64,000 nucleotides of DNA, from the NCBI GenBank assembly GCA_963682025.1, contig OY821518.1:16208422-16272421 (forward strand). Reading direction: 5' to 3'. Every line of letters starts with the position of its first letter. Position 1 is the stretch's first letter. Source of the stretch: Cordilura impudica. Its lineage: Eukaryota > Arthropoda > Insecta > Diptera > Scathophagidae. Made by a program: the position numbers and the translations under genes. The notes under the pieces are model-generated. The model searched no databases, was not told the origin of the DNA, and saw only the letters and a list, made by a program, of their open reading frames with translations. Shown in pieces: positions 42,006 to 54,272 of the stretch.

Positions 42006-43905
42006 ATAGGTTAGGTTAGGTTAGATGAGTCGCCCGCCCGAAGATGGGTACACTCGGTGGCCATATGGCCCATTGTGATACCCTTTAGAAAGTGCAGGAA
42101 GGTAGAGATAGGAATAGAGATTAAAGAGTACAGATATGTGGTGTAAGGGGTATGGAAAATGAAAAGGAAAACAAAAGAAAAGGAAAGAAAAGAAAAGAAA
42201 AGAAAAGAAAAGAAAAGAAAAAAAAGAAAAGAACTAGTGAAGAGACCCCTTTCGCCCATTATGCATCCCTCCTGAACCAGCCAGATTCCCTCAAGAAGTC
42301 TGCAAAGTCGCCGAGTAGAACTTCTACTATGGAGCCCAGGTTATCGAAGAATCTTTGCCCTAGATATCTAAGGCGCCGCTCCTTCAGTCCTGGACATTCA
42401 CTCCTCCTCATCCACTTCCATACAGCTCCTACAGAAGTCAACTCTCGAGACACCTATACATTCAGCCATCCGCCCTATTACACAGTGTCCAGTGAGTACT
42501 CCTATAAGTAGGCTGATAATCACTTTACTAAAACCAAGGAGTGATTTCGTTCTCCTTAGATTAGGGAAGGGCCATAGGATTTGAGATATCTGCAAGAGGT
42601 CAGTTGCGTCCACCTTGTCTTTAGTTAAAGATCAGCTGCCTCATGAATCAGATTAGACAGCTCTGATAGAGGGATTCATCGCCCCGCTCAGAGAAACTGA
42701 GCCTTTCCGCGCACACTCGTCAGCCAGCTCGTTTCCTTTGACCCCACTATGTCCTGGAACCCATATTAGCCTCACGATGTGCTGCCAGATCCGGTCGAGC
42801 GACCTGATACATTCCCTCACACACTTCGATCTAACTGTCCTCGATTTCAGAGCTTTGAGAGTAGCAAGACTGTCCACGAAAATATTAATAGTCGTTGGAT
42901 CCATATCCCGTTTCAGAATAATTTTCGTTGCAATTAGAATCGGCCTGAAAAACGCTACATTTGTCAGGGATTCTCCGAGTTACCTGAATGTCAAGTTGCT
43001 CGGAGTGAACCTGTACCCCTTCCATCTTCGAACCGTCGGTATACACTGAGATCGCAGCCCTGTCTATGACAGAGTTGGGATCGTAACTTTTCCCCAAAGT
43101 TCATTACCGGTGACATATAATCGGTTTCCCGATCAATTTGTATCCCGCACACTCTCCGCAGTATTGGAGCACATGGAATAATTTCGCTAATCTCAGAAGA
43201 ACATTTCCCATAGTAATATCTATATAACAGTGCTAAACAACCCACATTCTGACGATGTTCCAATGCAGTTGAATACCCTACTGTCATTGATGAATGCCAA
43301 CTCCCTCCTTTGCACAGGTGCAGTAGCTCCAAAATAGACTTTGAAAGTCCTGCCCATATATGGGTGTTGTATTCCATTTTCGGTCGGATGTAAGTGGTAT
43401 AGATTTTAAGGAGATCAGAAGAAGTGAAGTAATTTTTGCACCGTTTTAGAAAACCAAGACACTTAAATGCTTCTTTCGACACTTCACATTGAATTCCCAT
43501 GCCTAGAACATTAACAGTATCCGATAACTCAATACCTATACCACTCATATATACAGATGACATTGTTGAATCCAAGGCTCTATGGCTCAACGTACAACAT
43601 TGAATCTTCAGCGCAACAAAATCAACCCTATTCGCTTTACCCCACTTGGAAATTATTAACAGGTCTTCATTGAGTGTGTCATTCATTGTCCGCTTTTTGC
43701 CCCTCAACCTCCAAGAGACTTGGCCTACAATTAAAGGAAAATGAATGACAAATGCTGCTGTTATCTGTTTGACCAAGAAGGTCGTTCAGATAGATAAGGA
43801 AAAGAGAAGGAGAAAGAACGGAATCTTGCGGTACTCCTAAATTAAGCTGAAACTCATTAGATGAGACCCCATCAATAACCTTTGTATTAAAAATATTCTA
43901 TAAAG
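42006..43905 (-). mobile_element. RNase H-bearing LINE (LOA/I/R1-like), 5' truncated
   Basis: Minus-strand frames in order from 43905: GVPQDSVLSPSLFLIYLNDLL (RT block, Gly replaced by Asp), RMNDTLNEDLLIISKWGKANRV, LLKIYTTYIRPKMEYNTHIW, then RNase H: VYTDGSKME near 43045-43065, NIFVDSLATLKAL and WVPGHSGVKGNELADECAR (42653-42904), then a C-terminal Cys cluster (CRSCMEVDEEE, 42398-42613). The 3' end has repeats of CTAACC at 42006-42025. Frame changes between the blocks show decay. Within the 3' UTR is a GAAAA microsatellite. Confidence 0.85.
42165..42237 (+). repeat. (GAAAA)n microsatellite
   Basis: AAGAAAAGGAAAGAAAAGAA-type run within the 3' region of the RNase H LINE. Confidence 0.9.
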
Positions 43906-44800
43906 TGATAACAAACTACTTACTTCAATAATAAATTCTTGCATAAGAAAGGCCTACTTCCCAAGTTTTTGGCAAGAAGCTAAGCCCACACCCATTGCTA
44001 AGCCACATAAGCCCAATAATGCTCCCTCTTTCTATGTTCCTATAAGTCATCTAAACAGCATGAAAAACATTATTAATCATGCCGCATTCGATTCAGTTGG
44101 GCACGATGCTTTCATTATAAAAATGAGTAATCTCAACTTTCCAATACCTCATATAAAAATCATCCAAAGGTATCTAAAAAATCGTGAGTTAGAATTTACA
44201 TACGAAAATCTTTCTCATATGAAGTTGATGTTACTGCAGGCTACATACAGTGATCCTGCTTATCAATTATTTTTTTAATACATACATATACATCAGATTT
44301 TCCAGATCTTGGTTGCGCAAAATTGATTTTTCTGATGACACAGCCTTATTGGGCTCAGGTTCTTTAGCAGAAGATTTAATAAACAAGCATTAATCATGAT
44401 TAACCATTTCACAAAATGGAAAATCACCATAAACAGCTCGAAATAGCATGCAATATACATTACAAGGAAAACAAAGGAATGTTGTCTACGTTTGGAAACA
44501 TCCAACATTCCATTGAATTCTACAATATAATGCTTTGGAATGTTTTTAGACTTAAATTTTATATTTTAAAGAAAATATTTTATATGCCATAGATAAAGTT
44601 AATAAAAAAAATCGAAAATGAGCTGCGAAAATAAAATAATTTTATCGAAATTTATATTTCACTCGATAATGTTTTATGGCGCTCCTGTTTCAGCAAATAC
44701 AGCGAAATGTAATGTTAAAAAAATTACAAATCGTACAGAATAAGTTATTAAAAATTATGTATAACCTCCCTTTGCACCTGTCAACCAGAAACTGTGTTTT

Positions 44801-45384
44801 TTCGACCATTCTAATGAATATTTAGTACAATCTTAAAGTAGAATTGTATTATTCAGTAATTGTTTTCTATCCAAATAGTCATGCAAAATCTGCCGAGGAG
44901 TACGGAAAAGTGTTTTTTATTATTTTTATTGATGCTATCCCAAAATCAAAATTTTAAGACAAACTCTAATGTTTTTGTTGGCCAGAAAAAACGTCAAAAG
45001 TTTCAATTCATCGCCTTCATAGAAATGTCCAAATTTTGTCTCCCTATTTTTGGTTTTCTTATACTCCAACTTATTTCTCTTTAGGTATATTCCAGTGAAG
45101 AATTATAGATTTTTAATATTTTTTTTAATTCAAATAAATATTTAATTATCAATTTAATTTTGAAATTTAATAGAATTCCATCCACGATTGATGTCTAACT
45201 ATCTCGCTCCTAAGTCAATTTCAGGGTAAGGGAAGGTAAAATAAAACTAAAAAATAAAAAAATTCGAAGACATTTTAAAAATAGTTTTCTCTTAATAATC
45301 AAATTTTTCAAAGTGACCATCACCTTAACCCCATTTAATGCCAGTAACTTCTACAAAGATATAAATATTGGTATAATAAAGATA
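44801..45384. other. spacer, no gene seen
   Basis: AT-rich. Possibly includes the decayed 3' end of the Jockey copy; no clear tail. Confidence 0.35.
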
Positions 45385-45905
45385 TAAATTCGAGTTCAAA
45401 TTCTAGGAAATTTAATTTCTTCATTCAATTTATTTCTTTCAATATTTTTTTAATCTATTTTATTCATTAAATTTATTTCATTATAAATATTTAATGAACA
45501 CACAAAAATAAGAGCCTTAAGGTATTTGAACCACCTTGTATGCCACCTAAAGGTATGCTAATTTTATACAATTCACAACTCAACACAGAGCGTGTGATAT
45601 GCAATTATTATAATGAAATTCTATTGCGTTATTGTCGTTATTGGTTTATGTCAAAAAATATTTTTCAATTCGATTTTTGCAAACACATTAACAAATTTAA
45701 TAAACACACAAATTGTACAATTTTATGGATGTGTTAGTAGCAACTTTAAATTCATTTTACTCGAAAAAAAAATTAAAAATCTGTAAATTTGGTGAGCAGC
45801 TAAAAAGAAATACCTTTCAAATGAGGTATCATTCATCAAAATCGGTTTAAAACAGACAGAGTTACATCGGTCACAAGAAATCGCCTTGCCTTTTAATATT
45901 ATAGA
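45385..45905 (-). mobile_element. CTAG-Helitron, old variant
   Basis: Recognisable from AATTCGAGTTCAAATTCTAGG to CCTTTTAATATTATAGA. About 140 bp longer than other copies through internal repeats (TTATTTC.. and a second AATTTTATACAATTCACAA block), and much diverged. Confidence 0.65.
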
Positions 45906-46332
45906 TATATTGGTAATTTTAGCGTATATTTTACCTTCGTGTTTCTAGCGAATAAAAATCTTGTTTGATGTTAATTATTATGTCAAATAAATCCTTAAAA
46001 TTTTATTATTAGTTTTGTTTGTGGAACCGCTTCTTAAATAAATAAATTTTTAACATTAAAATCTTGTGAAAAGAAAATAAGACAAGTGCGAATTTTACGG
46101 AGGGGGCAAAACGGTTTTATTAATTCTCGTGAACTATTATAAAAGTGTTTTAGACAATACCAAAAAAAAAACCTGATGCAGCTAGCAATCAGATTTGGAA
46201 ATAACAAACGAGAGATGTACAAATCATGCGGAGGACCGCCACCGACTATATATATGTCATCAGATGAAGAGCTCAAATTATCATTGATAGGGCCATCAGT
46301 TTTTGGTTTAGAGGATCGTGGAGGAGTCAATA
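45906..46332. other. spacer with overlapping short frames
   Basis: Frames at 46176-46358 (+) and 46034-46330 (-) overlap. The + frame reads IYMSSDEELKLSLIGPSVFGL, protein-like in composition, but I do not recognise it. Could be a fragment of a mobile-element gene. Confidence 0.3.
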
Positions 46333-48170
46333 AGGACCACTATGTGGTCAGGGTATAATGACTTTGTGCTGATGTTTGTAACTAACAGAAATACCTTTTA
46401 TAATACCGATCGATTCAGAATCACTTTCTGAGTCGATTTAGCGATGTCCGTCCGTCCGTTCGTCTGTCCGTCTGCGTGTCAATGTAAACCTTGTAATCAA
46501 ACTACAGGTCACAAATATGAACATAGGAGTGGTCCTACGTTATATGGACATTTTAAAATTGCTATTTTGGAGATAGCCGGGGTCCAGTTTGTTACCTTAC
46601 AATATAAAACTAATAAATGTGAAGTTTGGGGATAATTAGATAAAGAAAAGCCGCGCCGGAAATCGATTGAAAATTACAAGTGTGTTGATATGGATAATAT
46701 ATGACTTTTTTTTTAGAGATTTTATGAAAATTTCCTTCCTTTTTCCGGCAAGTTGTTGTAAGAATCGGGATCAGTATTATATTATCTTTTCAAAGAGCTA
46801 TAAAAATTCAAAATCGAATAAAAATTCGCCAAGAACTAGCAAATGCCCCGGACCACTTGCCAAAAAAACTAGGTCATGAAATTTGATAGCATTTTTCTAC
46901 TTTTTTTTGTCTAGATACTTATTAGTAATCAGATATGTGGTATTGTTTTATTACCACGTTGGTAACCTATTGGGCATTGAGACCGTAAATGGAAAATTTT
47001 TTTGATAAAATTTTGAAAACTCCTTTTCCCGGTTTTAAAAACTTTCTTAAACAAAATTTTAAAAAATGGATTTGGCGCTTTAAGGTTTTGTTAACCACAT
47101 GTTACAGATTAACTGTGTGAATTTTTAAGTAAACCCCTATACCAGAATTTTTTTGACAATAATTTTATTTCTGCGGATTTCGAGAAAAACAGTATTTTTG
47201 TAACATATTCTGTAAATGTACTCTTTCTAAATACTTTGTATCAAAAATCCATCACTTTTCTACTTGTAAATGTTATATTTTACCTAAATAGCCTAGGGTT
47301 TCGGAAAAAATAATATGACCCCATTAACCCTTTAGGAATTGGGGTCACATATGACCCCAAGCTAATAAAAGATAATTTATTCAAAAAATTCAGATATTTT
47401 GCTGTTGAATTTTTAGATGCCTTACTTAAAATATAACCAAATATTTATGTCTTCCGCTCCTAAAATATGGGATAAATCCGAGAACGTTAACCCATTATTT
47501 GCCAAGGCCAGCTTTGGATTTTAAGATATTTTGAAATAAAAATTACCGAAAACAAGTTTTTCTATTAAACTCGATGAAACCACTATTTGGAATTTAAGAA
47601 AAATAATTCGGTTATTTTTTATTTATTTAACCCTTCAGTGTTTCTGGGATCAAAATAATCCATTGTGATACATATGTCTTTGGTGCAATTATCTGCTTAT
47701 TGCTTGCGAACATAAATTAAAACAACTTTTAACCAATTTTATTATAAAATTATTTTATGTATAAAAAGAAGACCCACAAATGACCCAAAGCTTATAAAAG
47801 ATAATTTATTCAAAAGAATATGAAATATAAAATTCATTCTATTTATATATAAAGCTGCTTCCCGATCTTCACTTAAATCTATCGAAAAACAAAAATATTG
47901 CACAGATTTTTCTTAAATTTGGTTTGTATATGTTTTTGCAAAAAATAAGTGACCTTACCAAATATGTCAGGATAGGTCCATTCTTCGACCTAGTCCTCAT
48001 ATAAATATAGTATCCCATATGAACTTTTTGATATTCAAAGGAAAACAAATTAATTACAATGCCACTCAAATTTGGTTTATTTTCTATATGCAATTAGTTG
48101 GACCTAAGAGATAGGGTCTCTAAACGCATAGTATAGGGCATCGTATAGCCAGTCTAGACCTACTATAATT
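46333..48170 (+). mobile_element. Hen1 split by R5
   Basis: 5' part 46333-46527 (GGACCACTATGTGGTCAGGG, (GTCY)n at 46447-46475) and 3' part 47846-48170 (from AAAGCTGCTTCCCGATC to the hairpin GTCTAGACCTACT). About 350 bp of the middle is absent, so R5 insertion was accompanied or followed by a deletion, or two copies are involved. Confidence 0.6.
46528..47840. mobile_element. R5 repeat, copy 3
   Basis: Closely related to 21302-22840 in the core (GACCCCATTAACCC at 47318, GGGGTCACATATGACCCC at 47340). Lacks the inverted right arm of copy 2, ending soon after AAAGATAATTTATTCAAAAG. Confidence 0.6.
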
Positions 48171-48913
48171 ATACCCTATACCACTATGTGGTTTGGGTAT
48201 AATGACTTTGTGCTGCTGTTTGTAACAACCAAAAATATTTGATCTACACCCATCTTTAATTATACCGATCGAATCAGAATCACTATCTGATTCGATTTAA
48301 CGATGTCCGTCCGTCCGTCCGTCTGTGTGTCCATGTTAAGCTTGTAATCAAACTGCAGGTCGCAAATATGAATATATTTTGATGAAATTTGGTATTTGAT
48401 CCTTTATCGGCCATGGGATGAACGCTTTTGAAATTGGTGAGAATCGGTCCATGTTCAGACCTAGCCCCCATACAAATGACCCCTATGAAATCGACATAAA
48501 TTGCCATAAGATCCAAATTGTCATATAGATCTTACTCAAATTGGGCTTGTATGCGTTTATTACATCCATTAATGAGTAGTCTAAAAAAGATGCCTGGGAC
48601 AACTCTTAGTCATAGGCCCCATATAAAGCTGCTTCCCGATCTTCACTTAAATCTATCAAAAACAAAAATATTGCACTGATTCTTCTCAAATTTTGTTCGT
48701 ATATATTTTTGCAAAATACAAGAGACTTTACCAAACATAGTCAGGATCGTCCCATTTTTAGGCCTAGTCCCCATATAGATATTGCATCCCACTCAAATTT
48801 GGTTAATGCTTATTTTCTATATCCAGTTAGTTGGGCTTAAGAGATAGGGTCTCTAAACACATGGTATAGGGTATCATATAGTCGGTCTCGACCGACTATA
48901 ATTTTGTTACTTG
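48171..48913 (+). mobile_element. Hen1, nearly full-length
   Basis: 5' ATACCCTATACCACTATGTGG at 48171, (GTCY)n at 48307-48325, 3' hairpin AGTCGGTCTCGACCGACT and TTACTTG at 48913. It sits immediately behind the hairpin of the preceding Hen1 copy, in the same orientation. About 40 bp missing near 48790 (GATATGAACTTTTTCATATC block). Confidence 0.85.
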
Positions 48914-48997
48914 TTTTCCTTCTTGTTTTTATGTGTAATTATTTAAATTTATTTTATTTTTTGTTTTTAAATGTTTTTAAATTTGACAGTGGCAAAA

Positions 48998-49262
48998 TCT
49001 ATAATATTAATAGGCTAGGCGATTTCTTGTGACCGATGTTTTGTTCTACCGTTTTATCCCGATTTTGACCAAACTTATATTATTTGAAAGGTATTTCTTT
49101 CTAGCCATTTTGCAGATTTACAGATTTTAAAATTTTTGCCTTTATTTTGAGTAAACTGAATTTAAATTGCTACTAACAGATACATAAAATTATACAATGG
49201 TATGTGTGTGTTTATTAAATTTGTTAATGTGTTTGTAATAAAAATGAGTTTGTTTTTTTGAT
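48998..49262 (+). mobile_element. CTAG-Helitron, 3' truncated
   Basis: 5' end A|TCTATAATATTAATAGGC at 48998; ends at the T-rich tract near 49262, lacking the last 115 bp with hairpin and CTAG. Confidence 0.8.
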
Positions 49263-50460
49263 ATTTTACGATATTTGATTTACACGATAGGTGAATATAC
49301 ACTATTAGATGTCTATTCGTTGAAGTTACGGGTATAAGTATAGCCTTTGAATTGCACTTAACTTACCCTAAGAATCAGGTTAGTTTTATATATTTAATAG
49401 TTTCTCATCTATCTTTCTTAGTTGAGTAATTAAATTACTATAAAACACTTGTACATTCGAATTTTCTCGTTAACAAATTGAAGAAAACCTCCTCAATCCG
49501 GAACTTGAATTTAATTTTCTATTGTTTTTCTTAATATTATTTAAAATGAATTTTCAGTAAATAATAAACTTTAGTTACAATACAAGTTCTATGCATTCCA
49601 TCAATTACTAAAATGTAGAGTAATGAATTTTTAAAATTATTGTAACATGAGCAAAACTAAAACAATACTTTCTTATATCCTGCAATTTCTTCATTAATTA
49701 CTTTTACTCGTCATTCCAAGCAATCGTTTGCAAATATTTCCTAGTAAATAAACTCGAAAACAAACTTACACAATTAACGAACTATGAAAAGGGCAGCAAG
49801 AGAATGTAAAAGCAAAGTAATTCACATTGTATTAAAACATTCATTGTCTACAGCCCATCATTCGTTAGAAGTAAATCAAAAAACCTACATTGCACTACTC
49901 TATTTTAACCTTAAAACTTAAACTCAGTAATGTGCAAGTTTTTTGAATTTTTGCATAAATATTAAGAAATTACTTAAAAATTTATTTAAAAAAACTAAAT
50001 AAAAAACTTTTTTGTGTTCTACCAATAAAGCAGAGGAAAGACTTTTAACAATAGAATTGAATGGAACATGTTTATCCTTTCGGAACCATCCGTCCAAATG
50101 TAAGCGTGTCACTTGCCAATAATAAATAATACATTGAGGAACAACAATCAACAACATTTGTCTTGAATCATTTAACGCATGGACAAGTGACAAGGGCATT
50201 GTATCATATTACACTTAAAAACTACTGAAAGTTCAAATACACTCAAAGAAATACCAATTAATTAAAAAAATAAATGAAATTTTAACACTTTTTGACTCTT
50301 TGATCTATACTAATATAATAAGGAGGTAATGTGTGTTTGTTTAAAAATATTTGAAAATGTTTGTTTGCATGAGTCAATCTCTGTAAGTACTTATCTGATT
50401 TTAAAAATGTTGGTTCCAATAATTCTAATGGTCCTTAAGGATGGACATAGGCTATAAATT
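49263..50460. other. spacer, no gene seen
   Basis: 1.2 kb AT-rich DNA without recognisable repeats. The 91-codon minus frame 49924-50199 has no family resemblance I can see. Confidence 0.4.
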
Positions 50461-51005
50461 TGTGGTATTTGTTGTTGGCGTGGCACCTCCCATATAAAGT
50501 AAACTTATAATATCATATATATTGGATAATTAGAGAGAGCTTTGTAAATTTTTATAATGTCAGCTATTATTAAGGTTAGCGGGATAAGATAAATGGATAA
50601 ATCGGATAAGTGATAATTCAATATTATATATCTCGAGTACTATGGTAGAGACAGCTTTGCAAAATTGTTTAAGGCCATCTATTATTAATATGAGTAGTCA
50701 GACAAGAAATAGGCAGGATCGCACCAATGGGCGTGGCACCTCAATACAAAGTAAATATAAAATGTCATATATCTGGAGTACTGTAATAGTGAGAGCCTTG
50801 AGACTTTGTGTACGCCCACAAGTTATTCATGTGATTATTCGAAGAGAAAATGGCATGATCGGAGCAGTGGGCGTAGCACAGCCCATACGAAGTAAATACA
50901 TATATAATATCATATAGCTGGTTTAATAGAAAAGGGAAAGCCACGACACTTTTCATGAGTCCATCAGATATTAGTGGGCGTGGCACTTCCAATTCAAAAG
51001 AATAT
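50461..51005 (+). repeat. diverged tandem repeat with GGGCGTGGCAC box
   Basis: The box occurs near 50477, 50728, 50871 and 50975, each followed by CCCATA-like sequence, AAGTAAATATA and ATATCATATA, spaced 104 to 251 bp. Sequence between boxes is only partly alike. Unclassified. Confidence 0.6.
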
Positions 51006-51079
51006 GAAGAACTAAAAAAGCGACTGTTTTCAAACTTTTGACACTCACATTAGTTATCAATGTGAATAGTTGTGGAAAA

Positions 51080-51245
51080 TATGGGCTGAATCGCCAAATT
51101 CAAAAATCGCTAAAATTGAAAATCGACAAATCAAAAATCGCCAAAACCGAAAATCGTGGAAAATAAAAATCGGTAAAAACAAAAATCTTCAAAATCTAAA
51201 ATGTGCAAAATCAAAAATTGCGAAAAATAAAGATTGCCAAACGAT
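51080..51245 (+). repeat. degenerate short tandem repeat, AAAATCGNCAAA
   Basis: About ten imperfect units of 15-17 bp (AAAAATCGCTAAAATTG, AAAATCGACAAATC and variants). Confidence 0.8.
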
Positions 51246-52581
51246 ATTCTAAATTCGAGGCCAATTGTAAAGTGTTCCCTGATTTAATTTGGGAAATCCA
51301 TATTCTTCTAGTGGGCAGCTATATGTATCTTACCCCAGAGTATGAACACCGAAAAATTTGATAGTTGTTGCAAGCATTCAAATAAAAAAAATTTTAATAA
51401 ATTCAAAAAATATTTTAATTGCACAATACACATTTCGTGGGAAAAATAGATTATGAAATAAAATATGTCACTAAGTCTCGTTAAATAGTACGGGTGTTAA
51501 ATAAATTTCAAATTATATATAAAGTTATAAATAGATAACTGTGAATCCCTCAACACGCCAGAAAAACCTAAAATTAGACTCTCATTGATTCTTTTTCAAA
51601 TTTTGTGGAAAATTTTAATTTTAGAAATTCATCAATAACTTTTCCTTCAAAAAGCACAACATACATGAGACTAATTCATGAGGTGGACTAATTAATTGGC
51701 GATTTAATTGAAATTTAAATGATTATTTTACTTAAACACTTGAAGTAATTGAAACCATTATAAAATGTCTTCTTTTAGAAGTATTAGTAAAAAATATTAT
51801 CAAAATTTCATATATAACCAAATACACGTTTGTCAAAGTTCATCTTTTGAATTGAACGTCAATTTTGATGGATGCGTCGTTAGAATATCCAAAGTCTGCA
51901 ATATGTTGAGAGCTTTAAAATTATTTAAAAAAAAGTTTAAAAAAGTTTCCAATATTTGTTTGCCTTATATCAATAAAGTGTGAAGAAGTCTTTCTATCTG
52001 AATTAGCTTGTAATATGTCAGTTTAAAGATTAAAATGCAGACTGAATACAAAAATTCAATAAAAACTATAAAAAGTTATATATCCTATACTAATAGTTTC
52101 GGAAAAGTAAAAAATAAAAATCATTTGTGCAAGCTGACATGAATTTTATACATTTAAATGAACATTTTATCAAATATTTCGTAACTATTTTTAACGAAAA
52201 AAAAATAATAATAAGAATTTGTTTCAAAACAATTGAATCGGTCATTTCGAAAACCTCATATGTCACTCAATTATAATTTTTCAGGAATCAATAAAAACTG
52301 TTTCATACTAAACACGTACACAATTATATCTAAACACAATTTTCTATACATCTATGCTGTGAGTGCGTATTGATGTGTAGTTAAGTGTTTATGTTAAAAG
52401 TTGGTATTGGTATTCCGTCTAGTAAAATGAGTGTGAGTGAATAAAAAGAGAATGAGAGCAACACATTTGCTTTCCTATGTTTCGTTTGATCAAATATAAC
52501 AGATAATGAAGTTTGTACTATAAGTACTTATTGTATGCTGAGAATAAATATATATGTATACACTTTTTGGAAGTTTTGTAA
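51246..52581. other. spacer, no gene seen
   Basis: 1.3 kb AT-rich DNA; short frames only, no repeat ends recognised. Confidence 0.4.
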
Positions 52582-53067
52582 TAGCATGTTCAGACGGCAA
52601 AATGAACCACTTGATTCGCTCTCTGAATCACGATTGCGAGCCTTGGTGTTCAGACGAGTTTCTTGTTTCATTTTGACGGTAATATTTTTTGTGCAAATAT
52701 TTGAAGCCATCCTTCTACACTTTACGTTTCACTATTTCAATTTTTTAATTTTTATTTGAATATATATAAATATTTATATACTTTTTATTTGTTAAATGTT
52801 TCTATTTATTTTATTGCACACATTAATTTTTTGGTTTTTCTTTGTTTATATATTTTTGACAGCTAGTTCAGATAAACCACCGATAATTTTTTTCACAACT
52901 GGAGATAACAGTACATTTTGCGTGGTTCGTAACTAGATTCAAAATGAACCAAGTTCGTTCGCTCTCAAAATTTTGTATGGCGAATCATGTAGGTTCAATC
53001 ATGATTGGGGCGCGAACCGTGAATGAAAGAGCGAACCTCGAATCCTGCTGTCCATCTGAACATAGCA
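52582..53067 (+). mobile_element. Harbinger-type MITE
   Basis: 486 bp with imperfect inverted ends TAGCATGTTCAGACGG and TGCTATGTTCAGATGG, continuing weakly inward (GATTCGCTCTCTGAATC and GGTTCGCTCTTTCATTC). Flanked by TAA at 52579-52581 and 53068-53070, the 3-bp duplication typical of PIF/Harbinger. No ORF. Confidence 0.75.
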
Positions 53068-53543
53068 TAACGCATCTCTAGTTTTTGTTTTATGCAATTT
53101 TTATTAAGCTTATTTTTTTGTGACACTCATACCGCATAAAAGAAACTTAAATGTATCATGAAAATTCAGACTTCAAACAAATATAGGATTAATTAAAATT
53201 TTAACCACAAATCAGTATTTCTAAAAATAAAAAGCAATATTTTCAATAGCGTTTTACAACAATACGTTTTATTACTTTAAGTTAACTTAAAATTCATTTC
53301 AGGTAACAAAAACAATTCAGTCTATGGAACTTATACTAGACATACAAATGAAAAAATTAATTGAAGGACAAAAAGACACATAAAAAAAATAAATTTGAAA
53401 CACAAAAGAAAAATATATCACAAAAAATAAATCTAGTTTAGTTATTATATTTGGTATGGATGAAACATTAAAATGAAAGTTTTAAAAAAAAATATAAGAA
53501 TATTATGAAAATGCAGTTCTCAAATATAAAAAATACAAAAATA
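53068..53543. other. spacer, no gene seen
   Basis: A-rich DNA with no ORF or recognised repeat. Confidence 0.4.
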
Positions 53544-53920
53544 TCTATAATATTCATAGGCTGGGCAATTTCTTGAGACCGATCTTTTGTTATACCGTTT
53601 TATCCCGATTTTGAACAAACGCATATTATTTGAAAGGTATTTCTTTTTAGCCGTTTTACAAATTTACAGATTTTAAATTTTTTTTCTATATTTTGAGAAA
53701 AATGCATTTAAAGTTGCTACTAACACATACATAAAATTATACAATGCTATGTGTGTGTTTATTAAATTTGTTAATGTGTTTGTAATAAAAATGAGTTTGT
53801 TTTTTGTGTTGATTTGTGAATTGGCTATAATTGATTAGCATACTTTTAGGGTATTTATTTAATGAAAAAATAAAATTTGCTAGAATTTGCACTCAAACTT
53901 CGAGGGCTGGAATCTGCTAG
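53544..53920 (+). mobile_element. CTAG-Helitron, full-length
   Basis: Preceded by A, starts TCTATAATATTCATAGGC, ends CTGCTAG followed by T. The terminal hairpin has one mismatch (CTCAAACTTCGAG). The clearest full copy on the + strand. Confidence 0.88.
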
Positions 53921-54174
53921 TTAATATTAACATCTCAGAATACGATGGTGAATGTATGAATATAAACAACGTAAATATGAGGATTGATAACTTTAAAAAT
54001 GAAATTAAGTATGCCACCGAAATAAATGTACCAAAAAGAACCATTGTACCCAAAACCAAACCTTTATCCACTCATATCAGTATGCTGATCGTGAATCGTA
54101 ATTTTTTTTAGACGGCAATGGATGCTGAATAGAGAAAATTCGGTTAAAATTGAAATGAACAGACTTAATAAAAA

Positions 54175-54271
54175 CAAGTAAGAAAATTATAGTCGGTCTG
54201 GACCGACTATACGATACCCTATACCATGCGTTTAGAGACTCTATCTGTTAGGCCCAACTAATTGGATATAG
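54175..54271 (-). mobile_element. Hen1 3' end fragment
   Basis: Hairpin GTCGGTCTGGACCGAC and CTTACTTG at its 3' end; cut after about 95 bp by the next Hen1, which begins at 54273 within its ATATCCAATTAG block. Confidence 0.75.
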
Positions 54272-54272
54272 A

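Larger units (their letters stand above)
41771..44800 (+). mobile_element. Jockey-type LINE split by another LINE
   Basis: Host pieces are 41771-42005 and about 43910-44800. The first encodes the endonuclease-RT linker (LNEVLQDEIFKFRNSSWNTYL then FWNIIKVLK). The second encodes, with frame changes, CIRKAYFPSFWQEAKP, the PISHLNS block, AAFDSVGHDAFIIKM (motif A), FTKWKITINSSK and FYGAPV. The order matches Jockey ORF2. Between them sits a minus-strand LINE (42006-43905). Dead copy with an internal deletion after the PISHLNS block. Confidence 0.75.

Noticed and set aside
42006..42025. TTAGG-like run (GGTTAGGTTAGGTTAG) resembling insect telomere repeats
   Set aside because: Only about three units, located exactly at the 3' end of a minus-strand LINE, and flies lack TTAGG telomeres; it is the LINE tail.
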